Shown in pieces: positions 1 through 4,996 of a stretch of DNA of 9,938 nt. The notes below the pieces were generated by a model. It saw only the letters and a list, made by a program, of their open reading frames with translations. It was not told the origin of the DNA and ran no database searches. A program made the translations under genes and the position numbers. This DNA comes from Patescibacteria group bacterium (GTDB taxonomy: Bacteria; Patescibacteriota; Minisyncoccia; JAHIHE01): the NCBI GenBank assembly GCA_018896765.1, contig JAHILZ010000035.1, positions 1 through 9,938 of the forward strand, given 5' to 3'. The first letter of the stretch is position 1, and each line of letters begins with the position of its first letter.

Positions 1-1
1 G

Positions 2-46
2 AAAATTAAAGAAAAGAAAAGAAAAATAACAGGAGATAAAAAGTGA
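2..46 (+). CDS. Possible C-terminal tail of a truncated upstream gene
   Basis: Frame 2 is open from the window edge and ends at TGA 44-46, giving a lysine-rich tail of about 14 residues (KIKEKKRKITGDKK). It lies about 20 bases before the first attC-like element, which is where the 3' end of a preceding cassette gene would be expected. Only 14 codons are visible and the composition is purine-rich, so this could be chance. No family can be assigned. Confidence 0.25.
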   Translation, partial: KIKEKKRKITGDKK

Positions 47-65
47 TTTCATTTTTGAAACCGTC

Positions 66-144
66 ACCTAACAGCGGATAAAAGGGAAATCAAAGATTTC
101 CCCAAATTGCCTTCGGCAACTTCTTTTATCCGCAAACGTTATGT
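66..144 (+). repeat. attC-like element 1 (integron-type recombination site)
   Basis: From left to right the sequence shows R'' ACCTAAC (66-72, fits RYYYAAC), a single A, L'' GCGGATAAAAG (74-84), an internal hairpin GGGAAATC-aaa-GATTTCCC (84-102), a second hairpin TTGCC-ttc-GGCAA (107-119), L' CTTTTATCCGC (123-133, perfect complement of L''), spacer AAAC (134-137) and R' GTTATGT (138-144). R'' and R' are complementary at 6 of 7 positions. This is the imperfect-palindrome plan of integron attC sites. One departure is that L''/L' pair perfectly, with no obvious extrahelical base. It sits after a possible gene tail and before the gene at 179. Confidence 0.65.
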
Positions 145-178
145 GAAATTACGGACTCCGCCTTTGGGGGAATAAAAT

Positions 179-652
179 ATGGTACAAACAAAACTTGATT
201 TTACAAATGAATTTAAACCTATTTGGCAAAGATTTAAATGGTTTATGACTATTTTAGTTTGTCTATTAATATGTCTATTAATAGTTGTAGCATTTACAAA
301 AAACTGGGATGTTTTTAAATATCTGTTTATATTGGGTGTCCTTGGAAGTTGGTTGGGTTGGTTATATTTCGATTTTGCATTAAGGTGTCCTAATTGTAAA
401 CAATGTTTCGTCTTTTGGTTGCGGCCACAGTATGCTCCCTATATTCGTGTCCTTCTTACTGGTGAATGTTTTAATTGCGGGGTCATTTTGAAGAAGAAAT
501 GGATATCTCAAGAAGAGTTTCAAAAACTCTGGAAAAGACTGCTTATAACTATAATAGTCATCATAGTCATCGGTATAATGGGTGCTTTTATTAAAGTGGG
601 AATAGGAATAAAATATGAGCATGTAGATATTCCAGAATCAGAATGCAAGTGA
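179..652 (+). CDS. Membrane protein with a zinc-ribbon-like CxxC...CxxC insert (unknown function)
   Basis: This 157-residue protein has predicted transmembrane helices at about residues 21-39, 47-66 and 121-141. Between helices 2 and 3 lies a loop with C70-P-N-C73 and C97-F-N-C100 (plus C76), the spacing of a treble-clef or zinc-ribbon metal site. I do not recognise a named family, and the function is unknown. ATG 179 is preceded by GGGGGA at 166-171, a plausible ribosome binding site. The stop is TGA followed in frame by two TAA codons, unlike the TAA stops of the neighbours. The gene lies alone between attC-like elements 1 and 2 and reads in the same direction as they do, as a single-gene cassette would. 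Confidence 0.8.
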   Translation: MVQTKLDFTNEFKPIWQRFKWFMTILVCLLICLLIVVAFTKNWDVFKYLFILGVLGSWLGWLYFDFALRCPNCKQCFVFWLRPQYAPYIRVLLTGECFNCGVILKKKWISQEEFQKLWKRLLITIIVIIVIGIMGAFIKVGIGIKYEHVDIPESECK

Positions 653-702
653 TAATAAAAGGAAAAAATACAGAGAGATTCTTTATACTTTGGCTGAACT
701 TC

Positions 703-772
703 ATATAACAGCGGATAAAAGGCTTCATCCAAATTGCCTTCGGCAACTTCTTTTATCCGCAAAACATTAGCT
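703..772 (+). repeat. attC-like element 2 (degenerate right end)
   Basis: This element has the same L boxes as element 1 (GCGGATAAAAG 711-721; CTTTTATCCGC 750-760) and the same TTGCC-ttc-GGCAA hairpin (734-746). The internal GGGAAATC hairpin of element 1 is replaced by an unpaired cttcatcc. R'' is ATATAAC (703-709), the left spacer is A and the right spacer AAAAC (761-765). R' reads ATTAGCT (766-772) where GTT would be expected, and pairs with R'' at only 4 of 7 positions. The site may be inactive or may mark a drifted cassette boundary. It lies 50 bases after the zinc-ribbon gene. Confidence 0.6.
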
Positions 773-900
773 GAAATATTCCTTTTCTTTTTGGGTTATC
801 GCCCATTTGTTTTAAAAAATTTTCAAATTTCTTTTTCATTAATTTATAGAGGGGTATGGGGAAAACAAATACAATAACTTCGTCTAATAGGAAATAATTT

Positions 901-1254
901 ATGCCAAAAATTAAGGATATTCCAAAAATTGATCGCCCAAGAGAAAAATTTCTCCAAAAAGGGGCTGACGCACTTTCGAAAAGTGATCTTTTGGCAATTC
1001 TTTTGGGTAGCGGAATCAAGGGGAAGAATGTTAGACAACTTTCTGAAAATATCATTAAAAAATTTGGTAAAAACTTTTTGAATATAACTGTTGACAATCT
1101 GTTGGAAATTTCAGGCATTGGTCAAGCCAAGGCATTACAAATTGTTTCTGCAATTTCTTTAGTAAAAAGATTTTATGCGGACGAAAAATCAAACGAGATT
1201 ATTATTAAAAACTCTCAAGATGTTTTATCGCTTACATACGATTTAAGGGATTAG
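901..1254 (+). CDS. radC: RadC-family (UPF0758) protein, N-terminal part, ends at an in-frame TAG
   Basis: These 117 residues carry the RadC N-terminal region: an opening segment around R12-P-R-E-K, then S28-D-L-L-A-I-L-L-G-S-G, and a helix-hairpin-helix at about 67-81 (LLEISGIGQAKALQI). RadC proteins normally continue without a break into an MPN/JAB metalloprotease-like domain. Here TAG 1252-1254 interrupts the chain after LTYDLRD, and the same frame then continues with KKEHLLCLYLNARN, typical RadC sequence. The TAG stands where the family has one residue, so this looks like a single nonsense change (for example from GAG or AAG). Despite the name, the DNA-repair role of RadC is doubtful; family members are common on mobile elements. 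The start at ATG 901 is preceded by AGGA at 889-892. Confidence 0.85.
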   Translation: MPKIKDIPKIDRPREKFLQKGADALSKSDLLAILLGSGIKGKNVRQLSENIIKKFGKNFLNITVDNLLEISGIGQAKALQIVSAISLVKRFYADEKSNEIIIKNSQDVLSLTYDLRD

Positions 1255-1266
1255 AAAAAAGAACAT

Positions 1267-1866
1267 TTGCTTTGTTTATATCTTAACGCAAGAAATTCTC
1301 TACTCAAAAAAGAAATCATCAGCGTAGGTTTGCTAGATAAAGCATTGCTCCATCCAAGAGAAATTTTTTATCCAGCCACGGAATTAAACGCCGCTAGTGT
1401 CATTTTAATACACAACCACCCTTCTGGTGATTCTTCGCCAAGTGAAAAAGATATTGAAGTTGTTGAAAAAATTGCACAAGCTGGCGAAATAATGGGTATT
1501 CCCGTTATTGATTTCATTATTATCTCCGAAAATGATCATTATAGTTTTCACGAAAAACTAAAAAAGCAAAAGGGCAGTTTTGATTATGTTGCAGACGGAA
1601 TACAGGGTACTCTTTTCGCCTTACTTGAAATTGAAAAACCAGCCTATGAAATAACTGCCGAAAGAATCCAAGAAAATTATTTCTACATTCCGCAAGTAAA
1701 GGAAAATCATATCCAATTACACAATCGCAGATATATTGGCAACAAGCATAAACTAATTGAATGGATTTTTTCTATTATAAACAAAGAGTGTAGCGGAAAT
1801 TCTTTTGCGGATATTTTTGCGGGTACAGGCGTTGTTGGTGATAGATTTAATTTTAATCAAAACTAA
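1267..1866 (+). CDS. RadC MPN/JAB domain fused to the N-terminus of a D12-class DNA adenine methyltransferase (truncated)
   Basis: This part is in the same frame as the upstream RadC piece. If translated separately it would need TTG 1267, 12 bases after the TAG. Residues 1-100 are the RadC MPN domain with the metal-binding motif H49-N-H51-P-S-G and P58-S-E-K-D62. From about residue 101 (base 1567) the RadC sequence ends and a second module begins. It contains R154-R-Y-I-G-N-K-H-K-L and F180-A-D-I-F-A-G-T-G, the opening signature and SAM-binding motif I of D12 (DpnII/Dam-like) N6-adenine methyltransferases. The chain stops after GDRFNFNQN, so the DPPY catalytic motif and target recognition region are missing and methylation activity is not expected. 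The break falls inside a 20-bp direct repeat shared with 2761-2780. It stops 2 bases before the BRO gene. Confidence 0.8.
   Translation: MLCLYLNARNSLLKKEIISVGLLDKALLHPREIFYPATELNAASVILIHNHPSGDSSPSEKDIEVVEKIAQAGEIMGIPVIDFIIISENDHYSFHEKLKKQKGSFDYVADGIQGTLFALLEIEKPAYEITAERIQENYFYIPQVKENHIQLHNRRYIGNKHKLIEWIFSIINKECSGNSFADIFAGTGVVGDRFNFNQN
1841..1860 (+). repeat. Direct repeat, copy A, at the end of the methyltransferase fragment
   Basis: This 20-base stretch matches 2761-2780 at 19 of 20 positions, including 16 identical bases ATTTAATTTTAATCAA (1845-1860 and 2765-2780). The copies are exactly 920 bp apart and bracket the BRO gene. Copy A encodes the last natural-looking codons of the methyltransferase fragment; copy B lies in the untranslated leader of the PH-domain gene. 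Confidence 0.75.
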
Positions 1867-1868
1867 AT

Positions 1869-2723
1869 ATGAAAAAAGCAAATTCAATAGTATTATTTAA
1901 TCAAAAGCAAGTTCGCCGAATTTGGGACGGAGAAAAAGAAATTTGGTATTTCTCTATTATTGATGTTATCGAAATTTTGACAGACACTAGTATCCCAAGG
2001 CGGTATTGGAGTGATCTAAAAAGTAAGCTGAAAAATGAAGGCAGTGAAGCGTACGAAAAAATCGTACAGTTGAAAATGACCGCTCCTGATGGAAAACAAA
2101 GGGAAACAGACTCTTTTTCTACAGAAGATTTGCTTCGTGTAATTCAATCAATTCCTTCCCCGAAAGCAGAACCATTCAAACTATGGCTTGCGAAAGTTGG
2201 CTACGAAAGAATTGAAGAAACCGAAGATCCAGAACTTGCTTTTGATAGAGCGATGAAAACATACCTGCAAAAAGGTTATTCAAAAGAATGGATAAATCAA
2301 AGATTGAAAAGTATTGAGGTTAGAAAAGAATTGACAGACGAATGGCAAGAAAGAGATATGAAAGAAGGAATGGAATATGCTATTCTTACAGATGAAATTA
2401 CGAGAGCATGGGCGGATAGAAGCGTGAGAGATTATAAAAAATTTAAGGGACTGAAAAAAGAAAATTTGAGAGATAACATGACCAATCTCGAATTGGTATT
2501 AAATATGCTTGCTGAAGCGTCAACAACGGAAATATCCAAAAAACAAAAGCCAAAAGGACTAGAAGAAAATAAAAAAGTGGCGCAAAGGGGTGGTTTTGCG
2601 GCAAAAAAAGCAAGACTGGAAATAGAAAAGCAAACAGGTGAAAGCATTATAACTAATAAGAACGCAAAACTTTTAAAAAGTGCGCAAAAACTTTCTTTAT
2701 TATTTTTTAGAATTTTTTGGTAA
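1869..2723 (+). CDS. BRO-N domain protein (phage antirepressor / DinD-like)
   Basis: This 284-residue protein starts with a BRO-N-type domain at about residues 1-112. It shows I30-I-D-V-I-E-I-L-T, W47-S-D-L-K-S-K-L, F83-S-T-E-D-L-L-R-V-I-Q-S-I-P and K99-A-E-P-F-K-L-W-L-A-K-V-G. This arrangement is typical of the BRO/antirepressor proteins common in phages and CPR genomes, and of DNA-damage-inducible protein D. The middle is helical and charged, and the end holds R240-G-G-F-A-A-K-K-A-R...T256-G, also seen in DinD-like proteins. The last 15 residues (AQKLSLLFFRIFW) are hydrophobic and may be a changed end. The family is thought to bind DNA; the target here is unknown. No metal or catalytic motif is visible. 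Direct repeats flank the gene, suggesting it was inserted or joined by recombination. Confidence 0.8.
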   Translation: MKKANSIVLFNQKQVRRIWDGEKEIWYFSIIDVIEILTDTSIPRRYWSDLKSKLKNEGSEAYEKIVQLKMTAPDGKQRETDSFSTEDLLRVIQSIPSPKAEPFKLWLAKVGYERIEETEDPELAFDRAMKTYLQKGYSKEWINQRLKSIEVRKELTDEWQERDMKEGMEYAILTDEITRAWADRSVRDYKKFKGLKKENLRDNMTNLELVLNMLAEASTTEISKKQKPKGLEENKKVAQRGGFAAKKARLEIEKQTGESIITNKNAKLLKSAQKLSLLFFRIFW

Positions 2724-2748
2724 TTTATTTCGAGTCGAATATAACTTG

Positions 2749-2757
2749 TGATATACT
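2749..2757 (+). promoter_or_regulatory. Extended -10 promoter for the PH-domain gene
   Basis: TGaTATACT is a good extended -10 element (TGnTATAAT type), and no convincing -35 box is present at the usual distance. The transcript would start near 2764 and include the direct repeat copy B and a short leader before ATG 2788. The strength is unknown. Confidence 0.45.
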
Positions 2758-2760
2758 TTA

Positions 2761-2780
2761 ATAAATTTAATTTTAATCAA
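2761..2780 (+). repeat. Direct repeat, copy B, in the leader of the PH-domain gene
   Basis: This is the partner of 1841-1860 (19 of 20 bases identical). Here it is non-coding and lies just after an extended -10 element, so it could be the original context, with copy A arising where the methyltransferase gene was cut. Confidence 0.7.
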
Positions 2781-2787
2781 CAAAATT

Positions 2788-3306
2788 ATGAAACAACTAC
2801 ATCCACGCACGGTTTGGTTATTTTTTATTTCCTCCATATCCAGTTTTTTTATTATTTTTTTGTTTTCCGTATTTTATATTACTAATGTAATATCAGAAAT
2901 TAACGAGAATACAAATACTATAAACGACGAAATCGGATGGATTATAATTATTGTATTAGTATCAATTATTTTATCTTATGTTTGGGCTAAATTATCTTAT
3001 CATTTCTATCGCTATGAATTAAGGGAGGATGGATTTCGTATAGAAATGGGTGTAATTACTAAAAAATATGTCACAATTCCTTATGATAGAATTCAAAATG
3101 TAGATATTTATCGTGGTATTCTTGCAAGAATACTTGGCCTTTCTGCCTTAAGTATTCAAACTGCCGGATCCTCTAGGCCATTATCGGGCGGCGGTTACAG
3201 CGGTGGAGCAGAAGGTTCATTACCCGGACTTTCAATCAATGATGCGGAACAACTGCGAGACGAATTAATTCGTCTCGCTAAACAATTAAAAAATCAAGGT
3301 TTATAA
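2788..3306 (+). CDS. Membrane protein with bacterial PH domain (bPH2/DUF304, YdbS-like)
   Basis: This 172-residue protein has two transmembrane helices at about 11-33 and 50-68, then a bacterial pleckstrin-homology-like domain from about residue 76. The diagnostic run is Y76-E-L-R-E-D-G-F, E86-M-G-V-I-T-K-K, I97-P-Y-D-R-I-Q-N-V-D-I, G110-I-L-A-R-I-L-G-L and I123-Q-T-A-G, typical of the DUF304/bPH2 family. A Gly/Ser-rich insert (residues 128-147) precedes a short C-terminal helix. The length and layout fit a complete single-domain YdbS-type protein. The biochemical role of these proteins is largely unknown. The gene is the last before attC-like element 3. Confidence 0.85.
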   Translation: MKQLHPRTVWLFFISSISSFFIIFLFSVFYITNVISEINENTNTINDEIGWIIIIVLVSIILSYVWAKLSYHFYRYELREDGFRIEMGVITKKYVTIPYDRIQNVDIYRGILARILGLSALSIQTAGSSRPLSGGGYSGGAEGSLPGLSINDAEQLRDELIRLAKQLKNQGL

Positions 3307-3336
3307 ATAGCCAAAAAAATATAAGGAAAAGAAATT

Positions 3337-3372
3337 TCTGGCTACATTACATAACAACGCATATCTGGCTAC
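3337..3372 (+). repeat. Nine-base direct repeats spanning the left end of attC-like element 3
   Basis: TCTGGCTAC occurs at 3337-3345 and again at 3364-3372, 27 bases apart, on either side of the R'' box ACATAAC. The second copy overlaps the end of L''. The function is unknown, and chance is possible for a 9-mer. Confidence 0.4.
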
Positions 3373-3535
3373 GGGAAAATCACTCAAGTATATTTTATGG
3401 AATGTGATTTTTCCTCCGCTTAAATCCCGCATAGGTTTTGTGGGTTTTGGATGGAGTCTCAATGGTCAAGTTATTTTAATAACCAGCATCAGTTAAAAAA
3501 TCTGCTGGAATTCAGATGATGCGTAAACGTTATGG
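3349..3535 (+). repeat. attC-like element 3 (long form, with extrahelical base)
   Basis: The element shows R'' ACATAAC (3349-3355), A spacer, L'' ACGCATATCTG (3357-3367), L' CAGATGATGCGT (3513-3524), AAAC spacer (3525-3528) and R' GTTATGG (3529-3535). R'' and R' are complementary at 6 of 7 positions. L' is one base longer than L'', which leaves a single extrahelical base, a hallmark of real attC sites. The 145-base interior holds further stems: GGAAAATCAC (3374-3383) with GTGATTTTTCC (3404-3414), and CCAGCA (3483-3488) with TGCTGG (3503-3508). At 187 bp it is long for an attC, though large ones are known. The stem sequence is unrelated to elements 1 and 2, while the A and AAAC spacers are the same. 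No gene is visible inside it. Confidence 0.6.
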
Positions 3536-3622
3536 CGCCAACGCTTCGCTCGGCACCATACGAAGTATTTATTTTTATTTTTTTGAGCCATTCTTTACTA
3601 AAGTTATAATATTATTTTAAAA

Positions 3623-3651
3623 TTGACAGAATCATTATTTTTGCCTAATAT
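3623..3651 (+). promoter_or_regulatory. Candidate promoter TTGACA-17-TAATAT
   Basis: A perfect -35 box TTGACA (3623-3628) is followed by a 17-base spacer and TAATAT (3646-3651, 4 of 6 matches to consensus). It lies about 90 bases downstream of attC-like element 3 and upstream of the hicBA pair. The start point would fall at or next to ATG 3658, the start of a 33-codon open frame, so any product from that frame would be leaderless. Confidence 0.4.
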
Positions 3652-3720
3652 ATACTTATGAATAACATTAATTTAACCAATAAAAAACGGGAAAAATATT
3701 TCAGAGAGATTTTTGTTAAT

Positions 3721-3749
3721 TTGATTTATTTTTGCAAATGCTGTATTAT
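3721..3749 (+). promoter_or_regulatory. Candidate promoter for hicBA (TTGATT-17-TATTAT)
   Basis: The -35-like TTGATT (3721-3726) and the -10-like TATTAT (3744-3749, 5 of 6) are separated by exactly 17 bases. The start would lie near 3756, leaving a leader of about 20 bases to ATG 3775. No clear Shine-Dalgarno sequence precedes that ATG. Confidence 0.45.
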
Positions 3750-3774
3750 TGAATTATAAAAATTAAATAAATTT

Positions 3775-3993
3775 ATGTTGAAAATTAATATAAAAAATGT
3801 AGTTTGGAAAGAGGGCAAATATTATGTCGCCCAGTGTTTGAATGTGGATATTTCCAGTTTTGGCAAAACAAAAAAAGAAGCTTTATTGGCTTTGGATGAG
3901 GCTTTGGAATTGTATTTTGAAGACAATAAAAAGCCGCGAATCACTAAAATAGAACGGCCGGAATTGGTAAAAAAATTTATTTGTTATGCCTAA
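3775..3993 (+). CDS. hicB: HicB-family antitoxin (short form)
   Basis: These 72 residues match the partial RNase-H-like HicB fold: W10-K-E-G-K-Y-Y-V-A-Q-C-L-N-V, S26-S-F-G-K-T-K-K-E-A-L-L-A-L-D-E-A and L46-Y-F-E. HicB proteins bind and block the HicA RNase, and many also repress their own promoter through an added DNA-binding domain, which is absent here. The gene overlaps the HicA-like gene by 8 bases (ATG 3986 inside, TAA 3991-3993), the tight coupling usual for toxin-antitoxin pairs. Antitoxin-first order is common in CPR. Confidence 0.8.
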   Translation: MLKINIKNVVWKEGKYYVAQCLNVDISSFGKTKKEALLALDEALELYFEDNKKPRITKIERPELVKKFICYA

Positions 3994-4150
3994 ACTTTAT
4001 TCATCAAACGAAATTATCAAAGTCCTTCAAAAACAGGGCTTTGTTTATATCTCACAAAAAGGCAGTCATATGAAATTCAAAAAAATCGGAACTTTTAAAT
4101 CAATTTTGCGTCAATCAAATTTGATCGAGGACGATTTTAGAAAAAAATAA
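3986..4150 (+). CDS. hicA: HicA-family mRNA interferase, internally shortened
   Basis: The sequence encodes 54 residues: M-P-K-L-Y-S-S-N-E-I-I-K-V-L at the start, G18-F-V-Y-I, then the catalytic signature Q24-K-G-S-H28, and I40-L-R-Q-S-N-L near the end. HicA is a small double-stranded-RNA-binding-fold RNase that uses the histidine of the G-S/T-H motif. Family members usually have about 15-20 residues between K-G-S-H-x-K and G-T-x-K-S-I-L, including a strand of the type 'V-P-x-H'. Here only F-K-K-I remains, so the middle of the fold is missing without loss of frame. The protein may be inactive or a compact variant. It is translationally coupled to hicB. Confidence 0.75.
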   Translation: MPKLYSSNEIIKVLQKQGFVYISQKGSHMKFKKIGTFKSILRQSNLIEDDFRKK

Positions 4151-4193
4151 TTTTTTTATTTTTTGTTTAATTGATAAAATTTAAAAATTTATT

Positions 4194-4460
4194 ATGGAGG
4201 ATAAATCATTTTTATTGATAATAGCCGCGCCGGGAGTATTGGTTTTTTTGGCGCTTTTTAATTTTATCGGCAATGGCGGGGCTTTTGGCTTAAATCCGAT
4301 GACAAACGACTGCATTGGAAGAAAAATAGACATTGAATATATTAAAAAATATTTTCCAATCGGAGAGGCAGCGCTTAAGACTCCCGTGCATATAAGGTAT
4401 CTCGTGCCGGAGAAAATCGAGGTGAAAACATTTTGCTTGGGGCAAAATATGAGATATTAA
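4194..4460 (+). CDS. Small membrane-anchored hypothetical protein
   Basis: This 88-residue protein begins with one hydrophobic helix at about residues 6-25 (LLIIAAPGVLVFLALFNFI), followed by a soluble tail with two cysteines (C40 and C81) in a C-x-G and F-C-L-G setting. That pattern is seen in short exported CPR proteins. No named family is recognised. ATG 4194 has no upstream ribosome binding site; GGAGG at 4196-4200 lies inside the first codons. An AT-rich stretch with TAAAAT (4175-4180) lies just before it. It sits alone between hicBA and the DUF721 gene. Confidence 0.6.
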   Translation: MEDKSFLLIIAAPGVLVFLALFNFIGNGGAFGLNPMTNDCIGRKIDIEYIKKYFPIGEAALKTPVHIRYLVPEKIEVKTFCLGQNMRY

Positions 4461-4534
4461 AATGAAATTAAATTTTTTGCGCGTTTTAAGCAATGGATTA
4501 AGATTTAATTAATTAATCGTTAAGGAATTTCAAT

Positions 4535-4580
4535 ATTCCGCGATCCTTCTGCGTTAATTCCGCGAAATTCCGCGAAATTA
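4535..4580 (+). repeat. Cluster of TTCCGCG-containing short repeats
   Basis: AATTCCGCGA occurs twice in perfect tandem (4556-4565 and 4566-4575) and runs into a third AATT; ATTCCGCGA also occurs at 4535-4543. The 140-base gap between the hypothetical gene and the DUF721 gene is otherwise featureless. The motif is GC-rich compared with its surroundings and could be a decayed dispersed repeat or a protein-binding cluster. Confidence 0.5.
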
Positions 4581-4599
4581 GCGCCAGCAGGCCTAATTT

Positions 4600-4896
4600 A
4601 TGGCTCTTATCGGGTTAAAACCTTTTTTAAATCAAGCGGTTAATCGCGCCGGGATAGATAAAAATATCAAGGCGGCCGGTATTTGCGATTTGTGGGATAA
4701 GATAATTTTTGAAATGTTCGATAAAGTTTTTATAGAGAAATGCAAAGCGATCAGGTTTAAAGATGGCGTGCTGGTAGTGGCGGTTTTGGGATCAGTTTTC
4801 GCTCAAGAGCTGGAAATGCAAAAATATGAAATTATGGAGGCGATCAATAAAGAAGTCGGAATAAATATCGTGGAGAGAATAAAATTTGAAATATAA
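4600..4896 (+). CDS. DUF721 / DciA-like protein
   Basis: This 98-residue protein contains the DUF721 pattern: W32-D-K-I-I-F near the start, a K-D-G-V-L-V-V-A-V strand at about 54-62, and S65-V-F-A-Q-E-L-E-M-Q-K-Y-E-I followed by I91-V-E-R-I-K-F-E-I at the end. In other bacteria the DUF721 protein DciA is the ancestral loader of the replicative helicase DnaB; whether this short protein does so is inferred only from the domain. ATG 4600 is preceded by CAGG at 4588-4591. It is probably monocistronic; a perfect palindrome follows 11 bases after the stop. Confidence 0.75.
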   Translation: MALIGLKPFLNQAVNRAGIDKNIKAAGICDLWDKIIFEMFDKVFIEKCKAIRFKDGVLVVAVLGSVFAQELEMQKYEIMEAINKEVGINIVERIKFEI

Positions 4897-4907
4897 TAAA
4901 ATATAAA

Positions 4908-4945
4908 TATAGCGTGTTTCGGACGGCCGTCCGAAACACGCTATA
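4908..4945 (+). terminator. Perfect 38-bp palindrome after the DUF721 gene (terminator or repeat)
   Basis: Bases 4908-4926 are the exact reverse complement of 4927-4945, with no spacer (centre CGGACGG/CCGTCCG). The core is strongly GC-rich inside AT-rich DNA. It is placed where a bidirectional terminator would be, but no T-run follows on the + strand (next bases ggcaaac); on the minus strand the bases that follow are AT-rich without a clean T-run. A REP-like mobile repeat is an alternative. Confidence 0.55.
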
Positions 4946-4996
4946 GGCAAACTAAAAGTTCCAAAACTTTTTAATCATTAACATAATCATTAAACT

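Noticed and set aside
856..897. 13-codon leader peptide before radC (ATG 856, TAA at about 895)
   Set aside because: It has a GAGGGG sequence just before it, but no attenuator structure or meaningful residue bias; too short to support.
753..1118. 121-codon open frame on the minus strand
   Set aside because: It lies opposite the well-supported RadC N-terminal region and attC-like element 2, has no recognisable family features, and has the composition of an antisense shadow.
3534..3592. Rho-independent terminator after attC-like element 3
   Set aside because: The imperfect GGCGCC...GGCACC pairing and the 4-bp ATAC/GTAT stem before a T-rich stretch are too weak to call.
1..3600. CRISPR array suggested by repeated hairpins
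   Set aside because: There are only three structured elements, with whole genes between them and different stems; no regular 25-40 bp repeat-spacer alternation exists.
4461..4515. 16-codon frame MKLNFLRVLSNGLRFN after the hypothetical gene
   Set aside because: It is very short and AT-rich, with no ribosome binding site or family signal.
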